Shown: one piece after another, positions 16,146-24,676 of the stretch
How the letters are laid out: each line of letters starts with the position of its first letter
How positions within the stretch are numbered: the stretch's first letter is position 1
Position numbers and translations under genes: made by a program
Notes under the pieces: generated by a model
What the model saw: the letters and a program-made list of their open reading frames with translations, nothing else
What the model was told of the DNA's origin: nothing
The model's database searches: none
NCBI GenBank assembly: GCA_913009685.1
Contig: CAJVXP010000005.1
Coordinates: forward strand, 1 to 64,000
Direction: 5' to 3'
Length of the DNA stretch: 64,000 bases
Source of the DNA: an uncultured Bacteroidota bacterium
Lineage (GTDB): Bacteria > Bacteroidota > Bacteroidia > Bacteroidales > F082

Positions 16146-18356
16146 ATGAAAAAGGGTTTATTATTAGTATTAGGAATCTTTTTTGTCTGTAGTCAGATAA
16201 CCTGGAGCCAGACCACCCGAAAAGAAATTTCCTTAAAGGATATCTGGACTACCCACAGTCTTTTCCCAAAAACTGTTCATGGTATAGTCTCCCTGAATAA
16301 CGGGAAACAATATACGGAAATTAAAAACGGCTCTATTGTGGTTTATGACTACAGAACCGGAGACTCCGTTACCACACTGGTAAATGGCAAAGAACTTATC
16401 CCGGAAGGGAAAAAGACCCCTGTTCATATAGGGAACTTTTCGGTAAACAAGGATGAAACAGAATTTATTTTTCCTACACAAACGGAACATATTTACCGCC
16501 ATTCCAGAATTTCCTATGACTATATCTGGAATACAAAAACCAAAAAGTTGACTCCCCTTTCCGATAAGGGTAAACAACGACTGGCCGATTTCTCTCCCAA
16601 TGGGACCAAAGTAGCTTTTGTGAGAAACAACAACATCTTTATTAAAAACCTCAAAACCGGCAAAGAAAAGCAGATCACTTTCGACGGAAAGAAAAACAAC
16701 ATTATCAACGGTACTTGTGACTGGGTTTATGAAGAGGAGTTCAGCTTTACCAAAGCTTTTTTCTGGTCGCCCGATGGGAGGAAAATTGCTTTTTACCATT
16801 TTGATGAGAGCAAGGTGAAACAATATACGCTTCCCTTTTATGGTAACGGAAGAGTTTACCCGGAAGAATATACTTACAAATATCCTGTTGCCGGAGAGAA
16901 CAATTCCATTGTGCAAATCTATACCTACGATCTGACTACCGGAAAAACTGTCAAAATGGATGTGGGTGAAAATACCGACCAGTACATACCGCGTGTAAAA
17001 TGGACTACACGACCGGGTAAACTCGCTATTGAAAGACTCAACCGGCTGCAAAACCATTTGGAAATCCTGCTGGCTGATGCTTCTACAGGAAAAACCAAAA
17101 TTATTTACTCCGAAACCAATAAATATTACATCGACATTACAGACGACCTTACTTTTTTCCCTGATGGAGAACATTTTATGATAACCTCTGAAAAGGATGG
17201 TTATAATGCCATTTATCTTTATGATATGGATGGCAAACAGGTGGAAAAACTCACCAAAGGCAAATGGGATGTAACCAAAGTTTACGGATACAATCCCAAA
17301 CGTAAACTCGTCTATTTCCAGGCAGCCAAAACTTCGCCGCTCGACAGGGATGTTCTGGCTGTGAACCTGAAAGGCAAAATCAGGCAAATTTCCACCCGTA
17401 CAGGAACCAATGACGGAAACTTCAGCAAGAGCTTTGATTATTACATTAATACTTATAGTAATGCCAATACACCACCTTATATTACGGTCAACAATTACCA
17501 CGGAAAGGTAATTCGTGTGCTGGAAAGCAATAAAGCTTTTGTTAAGAAAATGCAGCAATATAATCTCAGTAAAAAGGAATTCTTTAAGCTGCGTTCACCG
17601 GAGTTTAAGCTACCCGGCGGGAAACAGATCGATTTGAATGCCTGGATTATCAAACCGCCGAATTTTGATCCGTTAAAGAAATATCCTGTACTCATGTATG
17701 TTTACGGTGGACCCGGTATTCAAACGGTGAATAATTCCTGGGGCCGGAGTAACTATTTTTGGTTTCAGATGCTGGCCGAAAAGGGAATTGTTGTGATTTC
17801 GGTGGACAACCGCGGTACCGGTGCCCGTGGTGAGCTGTTCAAAAAAATGACCTATTTGCAGCTGGGAAAATACGAAATTGCCGACCAGATTGAAGCTGCC
17901 GGACTCATTGGGAAATATTCGTATGTGGATAGTACCCGTATTGGGATTTTCGGCTGGAGCTATGGCGGTTTCATGGCCAGCCTCGCCATTACCAAAGGAG
18001 CAGATGTTTTCAGCACGGCAGTAGCCGTTGCACCGGTAACTAACTGGCGTTACTACGATAACATTTACACCGAGCGTTATATGCGCACGCCGAAGGTAAA
18101 CAAAGAGGGTTATGATGACAACTCACCTATTAAATATGTGGACAGGATAAAAGGGCATTATCTGCTTATTTTCGGTAGTGGCGACGACAACGTGCATCCC
18201 GAAAATTCCATGAACATGATTACTGCGCTCATCAAAGCCAACAAACAGTTCGACTTGATGGTGTATCCCAACAAGAACCATAGTATTTACGGAGGGAATA
18301 CACGTTATCATCTCTTTACAAAGATGACGGACTTTATTCTGAAATATCTGAAATAG
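16146..18356 (+). CDS. Secreted dipeptidyl peptidase IV (S9 family)
   Basis: The enzyme removes Xaa-Pro or Xaa-Ala dipeptides from peptide N-termini. A signal peptide covers about residues 1-21 (ending TWSQ), so it is periplasmic or outer-membrane associated. Residues about 40-480 form the eight-bladed DPPIV propeller, including the double-glutamate substrate clamp in DWVYEEEF (E196-E198). Residues about 490-736 are the alpha/beta-hydrolase with catalytic S605 in GWSYGG, D680 in GSGDDNVH and H712 in NKNHSIYGG. The length of 736 is normal for Bacteroidota DPP-IV. It is probably used in peptide nutrition, a monocistronic gene. Confidence 0.95.
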   Translation: MKKGLLLVLGIFFVCSQITWSQTTRKEISLKDIWTTHSLFPKTVHGIVSLNNGKQYTEIKNGSIVVYDYRTGDSVTTLVNGKELIPEGKKTPVHIGNFSVNKDETEFIFPTQTEHIYRHSRISYDYIWNTKTKKLTPLSDKGKQRLADFSPNGTKVAFVRNNNIFIKNLKTGKEKQITFDGKKNNIINGTCDWVYEEEFSFTKAFFWSPDGRKIAFYHFDESKVKQYTLPFYGNGRVYPEEYTYKYPVAGENNSIVQIYTYDLTTGKTVKMDVGENTDQYIPRVKWTTRPGKLAIERLNRLQNHLEILLADASTGKTKIIYSETNKYYIDITDDLTFFPDGEHFMITSEKDGYNAIYLYDMDGKQVEKLTKGKWDVTKVYGYNPKRKLVYFQAAKTSPLDRDVLAVNLKGKIRQISTRTGTNDGNFSKSFDYYINTYSNANTPPYITVNNYHGKVIRVLESNKAFVKKMQQYNLSKKEFFKLRSPEFKLPGGKQIDLNAWIIKPPNFDPLKKYPVLMYVYGGPGIQTVNNSWGRSNYFWFQMLAEKGIVVISVDNRGTGARGELFKKMTYLQLGKYEIADQIEAAGLIGKYSYVDSTRIGIFGWSYGGFMASLAITKGADVFSTAVAVAPVTNWRYYDNIYTERYMRTPKVNKEGYDDNSPIKYVDRIKGHYLLIFGSGDDNVHPENSMNMITALIKANKQFDLMVYPNKNHSIYGGNTRYHLFTKMTDFILKYLK

Positions 18357-18518
18357 AGGTTATTGGCTTGTTATTTCAGCCCGATGAAGACATAAAAGAT
18401 TAATGTCTGACTTACAAAATTAAGCTGAAATTTGCAAAGAACAACCCGGTAAACGTGATGCCTTTGCCGGTATTATTATATTTTACTCAGTTTTTAACCC
18501 TTTAAGCCAAAAATTTTA

Positions 18519-18526
18519 TACTTTTG
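18519..18526 (+). promoter_or_regulatory. -7 box of rpsU
   Basis: TACTTTTG matches TAnnTTTG, 56 bases upstream of the rpsU ATG. The -33 element is weak. Confidence 0.5.
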
Positions 18527-18582
18527 CCGCTCAAAGTAATCATTTGATTTATTATTAACTAAAAAGAAAGTAGGTACTTAAA

Positions 18583-18777
18583 ATGATTATTATTCCTGTA
18601 AAAGAAGGCGAAAACATCGACAGAGCTTTAAAGCGTTTCAAACGTAAGTTTGAAAAAACGGGTGCTATGCGTGCCTTGCGTGATGGTCAACGCTATACCA
18701 AACCTTCCGTTAGAAGAAGGGAACAGAAGCTGAAGGCCATTTACATTCAGCAGCTCCGCCAGGCCGAACAAGGTTAG
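18583..18777 (+). CDS. rpsU: 30S ribosomal protein S21
   Basis: The 64-residue basic protein has the S21 start IIIPVKEGENIDRALKRFKR and the C-terminal RRREQKLKAIY segment. S21 sits on the small-subunit platform near the 3' end of 16S rRNA. Length is normal for Bacteroidota. A strong hairpin terminator follows, so it is a single-gene unit just before xerC. Confidence 0.96.
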   Translation: MIIIPVKEGENIDRALKRFKRKFEKTGAMRALRDGQRYTKPSVRRREQKLKAIYIQQLRQAEQG

Positions 18778-18804
18778 TTAAGCTTTTTTAAGGATTTTTG
18801 TATG

Positions 18805-18856
18805 AAAAAACTTTGATTCATTTAAAAGATTTATTATCTTTGAATCAAAGTTTTTT
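18805..18856 (+). terminator. rpsU terminator containing the xerC promoter
   Basis: AAAAAACTTTGATTCA (18805-18820) and TGAATCAAAGTTTTTT (18841-18856) form a perfect 16-bp stem around a 20-base AT-rich loop. The A and T ends make it a rho-independent terminator in either direction. The xerC promoter elements lie inside the same 52 bases. Confidence 0.85.
18812..18842 (+). promoter_or_regulatory. xerC promoter embedded in a terminator
   Basis: TTTG (18812-18815) lies in the left arm of the rpsU terminator. TATCTTTG (18835-18842), 19 bases later, spans the loop and the start of the right arm. Both match the Bacteroidota consensus. The predicted transcript starts near 18849 and therefore contains only part of the right arm, so it cannot form the terminator. 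Confidence 0.75.
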
Positions 18857-18861
18857 CTTGT

Positions 18862-19758
18862 ATGAGCGTGAGGCAATTTATTAGATACCTGCAAACTGAA
18901 AAACGGAGTTCCGCTCACACCGTCCTTGCTTACCAAAAGGACCTGCAAAATTTTAGTGCTTTCCTGAAAGAACAATTTGAAATTTATATTCCGAAGGACG
19001 CAACCATGGAGATGGTTCGTTCGTGGATTGTTGACCTGATGGATAAGAAACTTTCTCCGGGAAGTGTTAACAGGAAAATAAGTTCCCTCAAAGCCTATTA
19101 CAACTACCTGCTTAAACATGGTGAAATCACTAAAACCCCCATGCAAAACATTCACAGTCTGAAACAGGGGAAACCACTGCCGGTTTATGTGGATCAGGAT
19201 AAGATGCAGACCTTATTAAGAGAGATGCTTCCGGGTGATGATTTTGAGGCTCTTCGTAACCGTATGGTAATTTTAATTTTGTATGCAACGGGTATTCGCC
19301 TCAACGAACTGATTACTTTAAAAATCGCTTCAATTGATTTCACCGGCAACAGATTAAAAGTGCTGGGGAAAAGAAATAAAGAACGTATTATTCCGTTTTC
19401 TGAAAAGATGAGGGAGGAGATGCAAGCGTATTTAAAAGTAAAAGAGGAAACATTCCCGATGGCCGGCGACTGGCTGATTGTTACCAACAAGGGAGCAAAG
19501 GCTTATCCCAAACTCATTTACCGTATTGTGCATGCCGCTTTGACCGGTTATACTGCTACGCGGAAAAGTCCGCATGTACTCAGGCATACTTTTGCCACGC
19601 ATCTTTTGAATAACGGTGCATCGCTAAATGCTATTAAAGATATGCTTGGCCATGCCGATCTTTCTGCTACTCAGATATACACCCATACCAGCATAGAGCA
19701 GTTAAAATCAATATATTCTCAAACCCATCCCAGGGCTCATTTAAAAAAAGGAGGTTAA
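18862..19758 (+). CDS. xerC: Tyrosine recombinase of the XerC/XerD family
   Basis: The 298-residue protein has the two-domain Xer layout: an N-terminal SAM-like core-binding domain (about 1-90) and the catalytic domain. The catalytic residues are all visible: R146 in ATGIRLNEL, H238 and R241 in HVLRHTF, H264 in LGHADL and nucleophile Y273 in YTH. Length matches chromosomal XerC/D, which resolve chromosome dimers at dif. Position between rpsU and hpf is the usual one for a housekeeping Xer protein in this phylum, so it is unlikely to be a mobile-element integrase. Whether it is XerC or XerD cannot be settled here. Confidence 0.88.
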   Translation: MSVRQFIRYLQTEKRSSAHTVLAYQKDLQNFSAFLKEQFEIYIPKDATMEMVRSWIVDLMDKKLSPGSVNRKISSLKAYYNYLLKHGEITKTPMQNIHSLKQGKPLPVYVDQDKMQTLLREMLPGDDFEALRNRMVILILYATGIRLNELITLKIASIDFTGNRLKVLGKRNKERIIPFSEKMREEMQAYLKVKEETFPMAGDWLIVTNKGAKAYPKLIYRIVHAALTGYTATRKSPHVLRHTFATHLLNNGASLNAIKDMLGHADLSATQIYTHTSIEQLKSIYSQTHPRAHLKKGG

Positions 19759-19759
19759 T

Positions 19760-20056
19760 ATGAACGTTAACATTAAATCGGTACGTTTCAAAGCCGATCA
19801 GAAGCTTGAAGACTTTATTGAAAAAAAACTTCAAAAGTTTTTTGGATTTCATGAACAGATTCTGGATTCAGATGTTGTACTGAAGTTGGATAATAGTGAA
19901 ACCCGTAAAAACAAAATTGCTGAGATTCGTCTTATTCTCAAAGGGGAAGAATTGTTTGCCAAGAAGCAGAGTAAATCCTTCGAAGAGGCTGCTGACCAGG
20001 CAATTGATGCCTTAAAAAAACAGATTGAAAAGTATAAAGAACGGTTTAAGAAATAA
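19760..20056 (+). CDS. hpf: Ribosome hibernation-promoting factor
   Basis: The 98-residue protein is a short HPF/YfiA (RaiA) homologue. It matches the family in the N-terminal strand-helix region (VNIKSVRFKADQKLEDFIEKK) and in the basic C-terminal helix ending in lysines. These proteins bind the small subunit decoding centre and inactivate ribosomes in stationary phase. Start and stop nearly touch xerC: its stop is at 19756-19758 and the hpf ribosome site AGGAGG (19749-19754) lies within the last xerC codons, so the pair is translated from one message. Confidence 0.92.
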   Translation: MNVNIKSVRFKADQKLEDFIEKKLQKFFGFHEQILDSDVVLKLDNSETRKNKIAEIRLILKGEELFAKKQSKSFEEAADQAIDALKKQIEKYKERFKK

Positions 20057-20080
20057 ATTCTAAAGTTTTTAAAAAAATAG

Positions 20081-20112
20081 TTTGGTAATTTCAACTAAAC
20101 ATTCTATTTTTG
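20081..20112 (+). promoter_or_regulatory. Promoter of the tRNA-tuf unit
   Basis: TTTG (20081-20084), 20 bases, then TATTTTTG (20105-20112) gives a full -33/-7 match. Transcription should begin near 20119, inside the hpf terminator stem. Confidence 0.72.
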
Positions 20113-20142
20113 CAGACCTTTTTGAAAAGAGGTCTGTTTTTT
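20113..20142 (+). terminator. hpf terminator
   Basis: CAGACC (20113-20118) pairs with GGTCTG (20131-20136), extended by T/A pairs, and is followed by six Ts. It ends the xerC-hpf message. The next promoter's -7 box abuts it. Confidence 0.8.
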
Positions 20143-20205
20143 GTAAAAAGTTCTGAAAGTACTGCTAATAAAGTAAACAAACTGGGAAAGGTGTTGAAAT
20201 AAACT

Positions 20206-20279
20206 GCCAGCATAGCTCAGTTGGCCAGAGCAGCTGATTTGTAATCAGCCGGTCGGGGGTTCGAATCCCTCTGCTGGCT
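20206..20279 (+). tRNA. tRNA-Thr (TGT)
   Basis: Acceptor GCCAGCA pairs with TGCTGGC, the anticodon stem CTGAT/ATCAG holds a loop with TGT, and the T arm carries GGTTCGAATCC. It reads ACA and related threonine codons and is first in a four-tRNA cluster before tuf. Confidence 0.95.
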
Positions 20280-20308
20280 CAGTTCATAAACATTTTGAAA
20301 AGTAAAAC

Positions 20309-20390
20309 GGGGGGATACCGAAGCGGTCAAACGGGGCAGACTGTAAATCTGTTGGCTTAGCCTTCGGAGGTTCGAATCCTCCTCCCCCCA
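20309..20390 (+). tRNA. tRNA-Tyr (GTA)
   Basis: An 82-base tRNA with a long variable arm, as usual for bacterial tyrosine tRNA. Acceptor GGGGGGA pairs with TCCCCCC, and the anticodon loop contains GTA. Here, unlike its neighbours, the bases after the discriminator read CCA (20391-20393), so the tail is encoded. Confidence 0.95.
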
Positions 20391-20403
20391 CCAGAGCATA
20401 AGA

Positions 20404-20498
20404 AGTAAAAGGCTAAAGGGTAAAGTAAAAAGTAAAAAGTAAAAAGTTGAACTAACTCCATTTTAAACTTTAAACTTTAAACTTTAAACTTTAAACTT
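20404..20498 (+). repeat. Heptamer tandem repeats between tRNA genes
   Basis: AGTAAAA-type units (about 20404-20448) are followed by five units of TTTAAAC (about 20462-20497). The two blocks are partly complementary, so a long AT-rich hairpin is possible. Similar blocks occur at 58051-58147. Confidence 0.8.
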
Positions 20499-20503
20499 GT
20501 TAA

Positions 20504-20576
20504 GCGGGAGTAGCTCATCTGGTAGAGCGACAGCCTTCCAAGCTGTAGGTGGCCGGTTCGAGCCCGGTTTCCCGCT
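20504..20576 (+). tRNA. tRNA-Gly (TCC)
   Basis: Acceptor GCGGGAG pairs with TTCCCGC (one G-T pair). The anticodon stem ACAGC/GCTGT encloses a loop with TCC, and the T arm has GGTTCGAGCCC. It reads GGA and GGG glycine codons. Confidence 0.95.
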
Positions 20577-20584
20577 CTGGGGTT

Positions 20585-20656
20585 GCCGGGGTAGCTCAGG
20601 GGTAGAGCACTTCCTTGGTAAGGAAGGGGTCACGAGTTCAATTCTCGTCCTCGGCT
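20585..20656 (+). tRNA. tRNA-Thr (GGT)
   Basis: Acceptor GCCGGGG pairs with CCTCGGC (one G-T pair). The anticodon stem CTTCC/GGAAG holds loop TTGGTAA with anticodon GGT. It is the second threonine isoacceptor of the cluster and reads ACC and ACU. Confidence 0.94.
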
Positions 20657-20717
20657 CTGGTTTGATGAATTAGAAATAAAATAGTAAAACAAACATTAAT
20701 TTTTTAATATTTTTAAT

Positions 20718-21908
20718 ATGGCTAAAGAAAAATTTAATCGTTCCAAACCGCACGTAAATATTGGGACTATTGGTCACGTTGACCATGGAAAAACCACTTT
20801 AACGGCTGCCATTACGCTTACACTTCAAGATAAAGGTTTGGCAGAGTTTAAGTCATTCGAATCCATTGATAATGCTCCTGAAGAAAAAGAAAGGGGTATT
20901 ACTATTAACACTGCTCACGTTGAGTATCAAACTGAAAACCGTCATTATGCTCACGTTGACTGTCCCGGTCATGCTGACTATGTGAAAAACATGGTTACCG
21001 GTGCTGCTCAAATGGACGGTGCTATTTTGGTGGTGGCTGCCACCGACGGCCCTATGCCACAAACCCGCGAGCACATCCTGTTGGCTCGTCAGGTTGGTGT
21101 CCCCCGTATTGTTGTTTTCATGAATAAGGTGGACCTGGTTGACGATGATGAATTGCTCGAAATCGTTGAAATGGAAATTCGTGATTTGTTAAGTTTTTAT
21201 GGTTTCGATGGCGACAATACTCCTATTATTCAGGGTTCTGCTCTTGGCGCTTTGAATGGTGAGGAAAAATGGCGCGACAAAGTCCTTGAACTGATGGGTG
21301 CCTGTGATACATGGATTCCGTTGCCTGTTCGTGACGAGCACAAACCTTTCCTGATGCCTGTTGAAGATGTTTTCTCCATTACCGGCCGTGGTACGGTGGC
21401 TACCGGAAGAATTGAAACCGGTATTATCCATACGGGCGATCCTGTTGAAATTATCGGAATGGGTGCCGAAAAGATGAAGTCGGTTGTTACCGGAGTAGAA
21501 ATGTTCCGTAAAATTCTTGACCAGGGTATGGCCGGTGATAATGCAGGTCTGCTTTTGCGTGGTATCGATAAAGATAAAATCAAAAGAGGAATGGTTATTT
21601 CCGCTCCCGGCACGGTTACTCCTTACAGCCATTTCAAAGCTGAGGTCTATATTCTGAAAAAAGAAGAAGGTGGTCGTCATACTCCTTTCCACAACAAATA
21701 TCGTCCTCAGTTCTATTTCAGAACAACCGACGTTACCGGTGAAGTTTTTCTTCCCGATGGTGTTGAAATGGTGATGCCTGGTGACAACGTTACTATTGAA
21801 GTTAAACTGATTTCAAATATTGCTATGAACAAAGGTTTGCGTTTCGCTATTCGCGAAGGCGGGCGTACGGTTGGAGCTGGTCAGGTAACTGAAATTATCG
21901 ATGACTAA
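20718..21908 (+). CDS. tuf: Translation elongation factor Tu
   Basis: EF-Tu carries aminoacyl-tRNA to the ribosome using GTP. The 396 residues show the G-domain P-loop GHVDHGKTT (about 19-27), the switch motif [18 protein letters not shown], and the two C-terminal beta-barrel domains ending in the family's GAGQVTEII. Length is normal. The gene follows four tRNA genes with no terminator between them and is itself followed by a terminator and tRNA-Trp, so it is probably co-transcribed with the upstream tRNAs. Confidence 0.98.
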   Translation: MAKEKFNRSKPHVNIGTIGHVDHGKTTLTAAITLTLQDKGLAEFKSFESIDNAPEEKERGITINTAHVEYQTENRHYAHVDCPGHADYVKNMVTGAAQMDGAILVVAATDGPMPQTREHILLARQVGVPRIVVFMNKVDLVDDDELLEIVEMEIRDLLSFYGFDGDNTPIIQGSALGALNGEEKWRDKVLELMGACDTWIPLPVRDEHKPFLMPVEDVFSITGRGTVATGRIETGIIHTGDPVEIIGMGAEKMKSVVTGVEMFRKILDQGMAGDNAGLLLRGIDKDKIKRGMVISAPGTVTPYSHFKAEVYILKKEEGGRHTPFHNKYRPQFYFRTTDVTGEVFLPDGVEMVMPGDNVTIEVKLISNIAMNKGLRFAIREGGRTVGAGQVTEIIDD

Positions 21909-21934
21909 TCGAATTTAAAAATTATATAGTTAAG

Positions 21935-21965
21935 AGGTATCCTGATAAGAATCGGGATGCCTTTT
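21935..21965 (+). terminator. tuf terminator
   Basis: AGGTATCCTGAT (21935-21946) pairs with ATCGGGATGCCTT (21951-21963), with two G-T pairs and a four-base loop, and leads into a short T run. It separates tuf from tRNA-Trp and the secE operon, perhaps only partly. Confidence 0.7.
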
Positions 21966-21983
21966 GACTGTTAGATTGTTGAT

Positions 21984-22056
21984 ACGGGTGTAGCTCAATT
22001 GGTAGAGTAGTGGTCTCCAAAACCATTGGTTGTGGGTTCGATTCCTACCACCCGTG
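21984..22056 (+). tRNA. tRNA-Trp (CCA)
   Basis: Acceptor ACGGGTG pairs perfectly with CACCCGT, the anticodon loop contains CCA, the T arm has GGTTCGATTCC, and the discriminator is G, as expected for tryptophan. It sits 16 bases before secE, the usual Bacteroidota order. Confidence 0.95.
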
Positions 22057-22071
22057 CAAAATGATAGAAAA

Positions 22072-22269
22072 ATGGCAAAATTTAGTATTGTTAGCTACCT
22101 GAAAGAAGTTAATAACGAATGGATGCATAAAGTGTCCTGGCCTACATGGAGTGAGCTGCAGAATAGTGCAATTGTGGTATCCGTTGCTTCCCTTTTAATA
22201 GCCATTGTGGTTTATTTGATGGATATCTCATTCTCAACAATTTTGGAAAGGTTTTACGGCCTTTTTTAA
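22072..22269 (+). CDS. secE: Preprotein translocase subunit SecE
   Basis: SecE is the small clamp subunit of the SecYEG channel. The 65-residue protein has an amphipathic start ending in the signature EVNNEWMHKVSWPTWSELQ, followed by one membrane helix (about residues 33-52). A longer frame reaching back to 22030 overlaps the tRNA-Trp 3' half and is rejected; ATG 22072 gives the normal length. It is followed by nusG after about 70 bases. Confidence 0.95.
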   Translation: MAKFSIVSYLKEVNNEWMHKVSWPTWSELQNSAIVVSVASLLIAIVVYLMDISFSTILERFYGLF

Positions 22270-22340
22270 TGCGTTGAAGCGTACTGTTCGAATTAAATAT
22301 ATTTTTAACTTGTTAATGACTAATCAGAACTGGCTGTAAG

Positions 22341-22886
22341 ATGAATGAAAATTCCGGTAAAAAATGGTATGTTGTCAGAGCCATCAGTGGTAAAGAGAAA
22401 AAGGTAAAAGAACGCCTTGAAAGCGAAATCAAACGTCTCGGTATTGAGGATTATATTTCGCAGGTTCTCATCCCCACTGAGAAAGTTTACCAAATCCGTA
22501 AGGGAAAAAAGATCAGCAAAGAGCGGAACTATTTTCCCGGATATGTTTTGGTAGAAGCTGAACTTACCGGCGAAATTCCTCACATCATCCGGAATATCCC
22601 CGATGTACTTGGATTTTTGGGTACTCGTGGCGAAGCTGATCCCATTCGTCCTGCCGAAGTGAAACGCATACTTGGAAAAGTTGATGAGCTGGCAGAACAG
22701 GGTGAAGAGGTAAATATTCCGTTTATTGTGGGAGAAACCGTTACTGTTGTCGACGGACCATTCAATAGTTTTAGTGGCGTAATCGAGGAGATTAATGAGG
22801 AGAAGAAAAGGTTGAAAGTGATGGTAAAAATCTTCGGCCGAAAAACTCCACTCGAACTCGGATTTATGCAGGTAGAGAAAGAATAG
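22341..22886 (+). CDS. nusG: Transcription termination/antitermination factor NusG
   Basis: The 181-residue protein has the NGN domain (KKWYVVRAISGKEKKVKERLE, then RNYFPGYVLVE) that binds the RNA polymerase clamp. Its C-terminal KOW domain (VDGPFNSFSGVIEEINEEK) contacts Rho or S10. Both domains are complete. It stands between secE and rplK in the standard cluster. Confidence 0.97.
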   Translation: MNENSGKKWYVVRAISGKEKKVKERLESEIKRLGIEDYISQVLIPTEKVYQIRKGKKISKERNYFPGYVLVEAELTGEIPHIIRNIPDVLGFLGTRGEADPIRPAEVKRILGKVDELAEQGEEVNIPFIVGETVTVVDGPFNSFSGVIEEINEEKKRLKVMVKIFGRKTPLELGFMQVEKE

Positions 22887-22917
22887 TTGTTAACGTATTT
22901 TAAACAATGGGTTTAAA

Positions 22918-23358
22918 ATGGCAAAAGAAATAAGTGGATTAATTAAACTACAGATTAGAGGCGGTGCTGCAAACCCATCCCCTCCTGTTGGACCGGCTTT
23001 AGGTGCCAAAGGGGTGAATATCATGGAGTTCTGTAAACAGTTTAATGCGCGTACACAGGATCAGGCCGGCAAGGTCATTCCTGTTATCATTACTGTTTTT
23101 AAGGATAAATCCTTCGAGTTCATCATCAAGACGCCTCCGGTTGCTGTACAAATCATGGAAGCTGCAAAGCTGAAAAAAGGTTCTGCTGAACCTAACCGTG
23201 TTAAAGTGGCCACTATCACCTGGGAACAGGTGAAGACTATTGCTGAAGCAAAAATGAAAGATTTAAATGCTTTCACTGTTGAATCAGCTATGCAAATGGT
23301 TGCCGGTACGGCAAGGAGTATGGGGGTAATTGTCAAGGGCGAGTTCCCCGCAAATTAA
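22918..23358 (+). CDS. rplK: 50S ribosomal protein L11
   Basis: L11 binds 23S rRNA at the GTPase-associated centre. The 146 residues include the proline-rich start [24 protein letters not shown] and the C-terminal RNA-binding domain ending in [12 protein letters not shown]. It begins 31 bases after nusG. Confidence 0.98.
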   Translation: MAKEISGLIKLQIRGGAANPSPPVGPALGAKGVNIMEFCKQFNARTQDQAGKVIPVIITVFKDKSFEFIIKTPPVAVQIMEAAKLKKGSAEPNRVKVATITWEQVKTIAEAKMKDLNAFTVESAMQMVAGTARSMGVIVKGEFPAN

Positions 23359-23383
23359 AAATCTGTTAACTTAGGAGGAGAAT

Positions 23384-24079
23384 ATGGCAAAATTGTCAAA
23401 AAAACACAAAGAAGCTTTGGCCAAATTCGAAAGAAATAAAGAGTACTCCTTAGCAGAAGCCATCGATTTGGTAAAAAATATTACTTATACTAAATTTGAT
23501 GCTTCGGTAGATCTTAGTGTACGTCTGGGTGTTGACCCTCGTAAAGCCAACCAAATGGTCAGGGGCTCTGTTACCCTGCCTCACGGTACTGGTAAAGAGG
23601 TGAAAGTGCTCGTGTTATGTACACCGGATAAAGAGGAAGAAGCCAAAGCAGCCGGCGCTGATTTCGTTGGTCTTGACGAATACGTTCAGAAGATCAAAGG
23701 AGGATGGACCGATGTTGATGTTGTAATTACCATGCCCAGCGTGATGCCTAAAGTAGGTCAGCTTGGCAGGATTTTAGGTCCCAGGGGTTTGATGCCAAAT
23801 CCTAAGACCGGTACTGTTACCATGGAAGTTGGTAATGCTGTGAAAGCAGCTAAAGCAGGTAAAATTGATTTTAAGGTAGATAAATTCGGCATTATTCATT
23901 CTGCTGTCGGGAAAGTAAGTTTTGATAACACACAACTTGCCGATAATGCAAATGAACTGCTAACCGCTATCGTGAAATTAAGGCCTGCTTCCACCAAAGG
24001 AAACTATGTGAAGAGTATCTATTTGTCAAGTACAATGAGTCCGGGTATTGCAATTGATACAAAATCGGTTAACGCCTAG
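23384..24079 (+). CDS. rplA: 50S ribosomal protein L1
   Basis: L1 forms the mobile stalk by the E site and often represses its own operon through the leader mRNA. The 231 residues contain the signatures [21 protein letters not shown] and [28 protein letters not shown] before the ATG is one of the strongest ribosome sites in the window. It follows rplK by 25 bases. Confidence 0.98.
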   Translation: MAKLSKKHKEALAKFERNKEYSLAEAIDLVKNITYTKFDASVDLSVRLGVDPRKANQMVRGSVTLPHGTGKEVKVLVLCTPDKEEEAKAAGADFVGLDEYVQKIKGGWTDVDVVITMPSVMPKVGQLGRILGPRGLMPNPKTGTVTMEVGNAVKAAKAGKIDFKVDKFGIIHSAVGKVSFDNTQLADNANELLTAIVKLRPASTKGNYVKSIYLSSTMSPGIAIDTKSVNA

Positions 24080-24098
24080 ATAAAAACAAGCGATTGTT

Positions 24099-24620
24099 AT
24101 GAGAAAAGAAGACAAAAAGCAACTTATTGAATCTTTAACCGAACAGCTGGCTAAGCATAATAATTTTTATCTCGCTGATACTTCTACATTAAATGCAGAA
24201 GACACCAGTAAGCTGAGAAGAATGTGCTTTAACCGTGGTATTGAAATGCGGGTGGTGAAAAACACCTTGCTGCACAAGGCTATGGAACAGTCGGAAAGAG
24301 CGTTTGATGAGCTATATGGAACACTCAAAGGAAACACATCCCTGATGTTTGCCGAGGCTGGTAATGCCCCTGCAAAATTGATTAAAGAGTTTAGGAAAAA
24401 GTCGAAATATCCCATTTTAAAAGCGGCATTTATTGAAGAAATGACTTATGTCGGGGATGAACAACTTGATTTCCTTGCTTCTATCAAATCGAAAGACGAA
24501 CTGATAGCCGATGTTGTTGCCTTGTTACAGGCACCTATGAACAATGTGCTTTCTGCATTAAAATCCGGTGGTACTAAACTTTCCGGAATTCTTGAAACCT
24601 TATCGGAAAAAAGTGAATAA
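24099..24620 (+). CDS. rplJ: 50S ribosomal protein L10
   Basis: L10 anchors L7/L12 dimers to the ribosome. The 173 residues begin with the RNA-binding region (MRKEDKKQLIESL and MRVVKNTLLHKAM) and end in the helical spine that holds the L12 dimers. It is followed by rplL after 56 bases. Confidence 0.97.
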   Translation: MRKEDKKQLIESLTEQLAKHNNFYLADTSTLNAEDTSKLRRMCFNRGIEMRVVKNTLLHKAMEQSERAFDELYGTLKGNTSLMFAEAGNAPAKLIKEFRKKSKYPILKAAFIEEMTYVGDEQLDFLASIKSKDELIADVVALLQAPMNNVLSALKSGGTKLSGILETLSEKSE

Positions 24621-24676
24621 GGGAAATAATACGAATAATAAATAAGAATTAATAACACAATTTAAATTATAACGAA

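Noticed and set aside
16233-17558. 441-codon open frame opposite the DPP-IV gene
   Set aside because: It is antisense to a clearly identified S9 peptidase, and its translation has no domain pattern. It reflects codon bias of the real gene.
18862-19758. Integrase of a mobile element next to a tRNA
   Set aside because: The protein is a normal-length Xer recombinase in the conserved rpsU-xerC-hpf context, with no att repeats at the nearby tRNA genes.
20217-20399. Minus-strand protein reading frame over two tRNA genes
   Set aside because: It is the well-known spurious translation of tRNA sequence (EEDSNLRRLS and QRDSNPRPADYKS type). The tRNAs explain the sequence.
22030-22071. Extended SecE N-terminus
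   Set aside because: The extension overlaps the 3' half of tRNA-Trp and is absent from SecE proteins.
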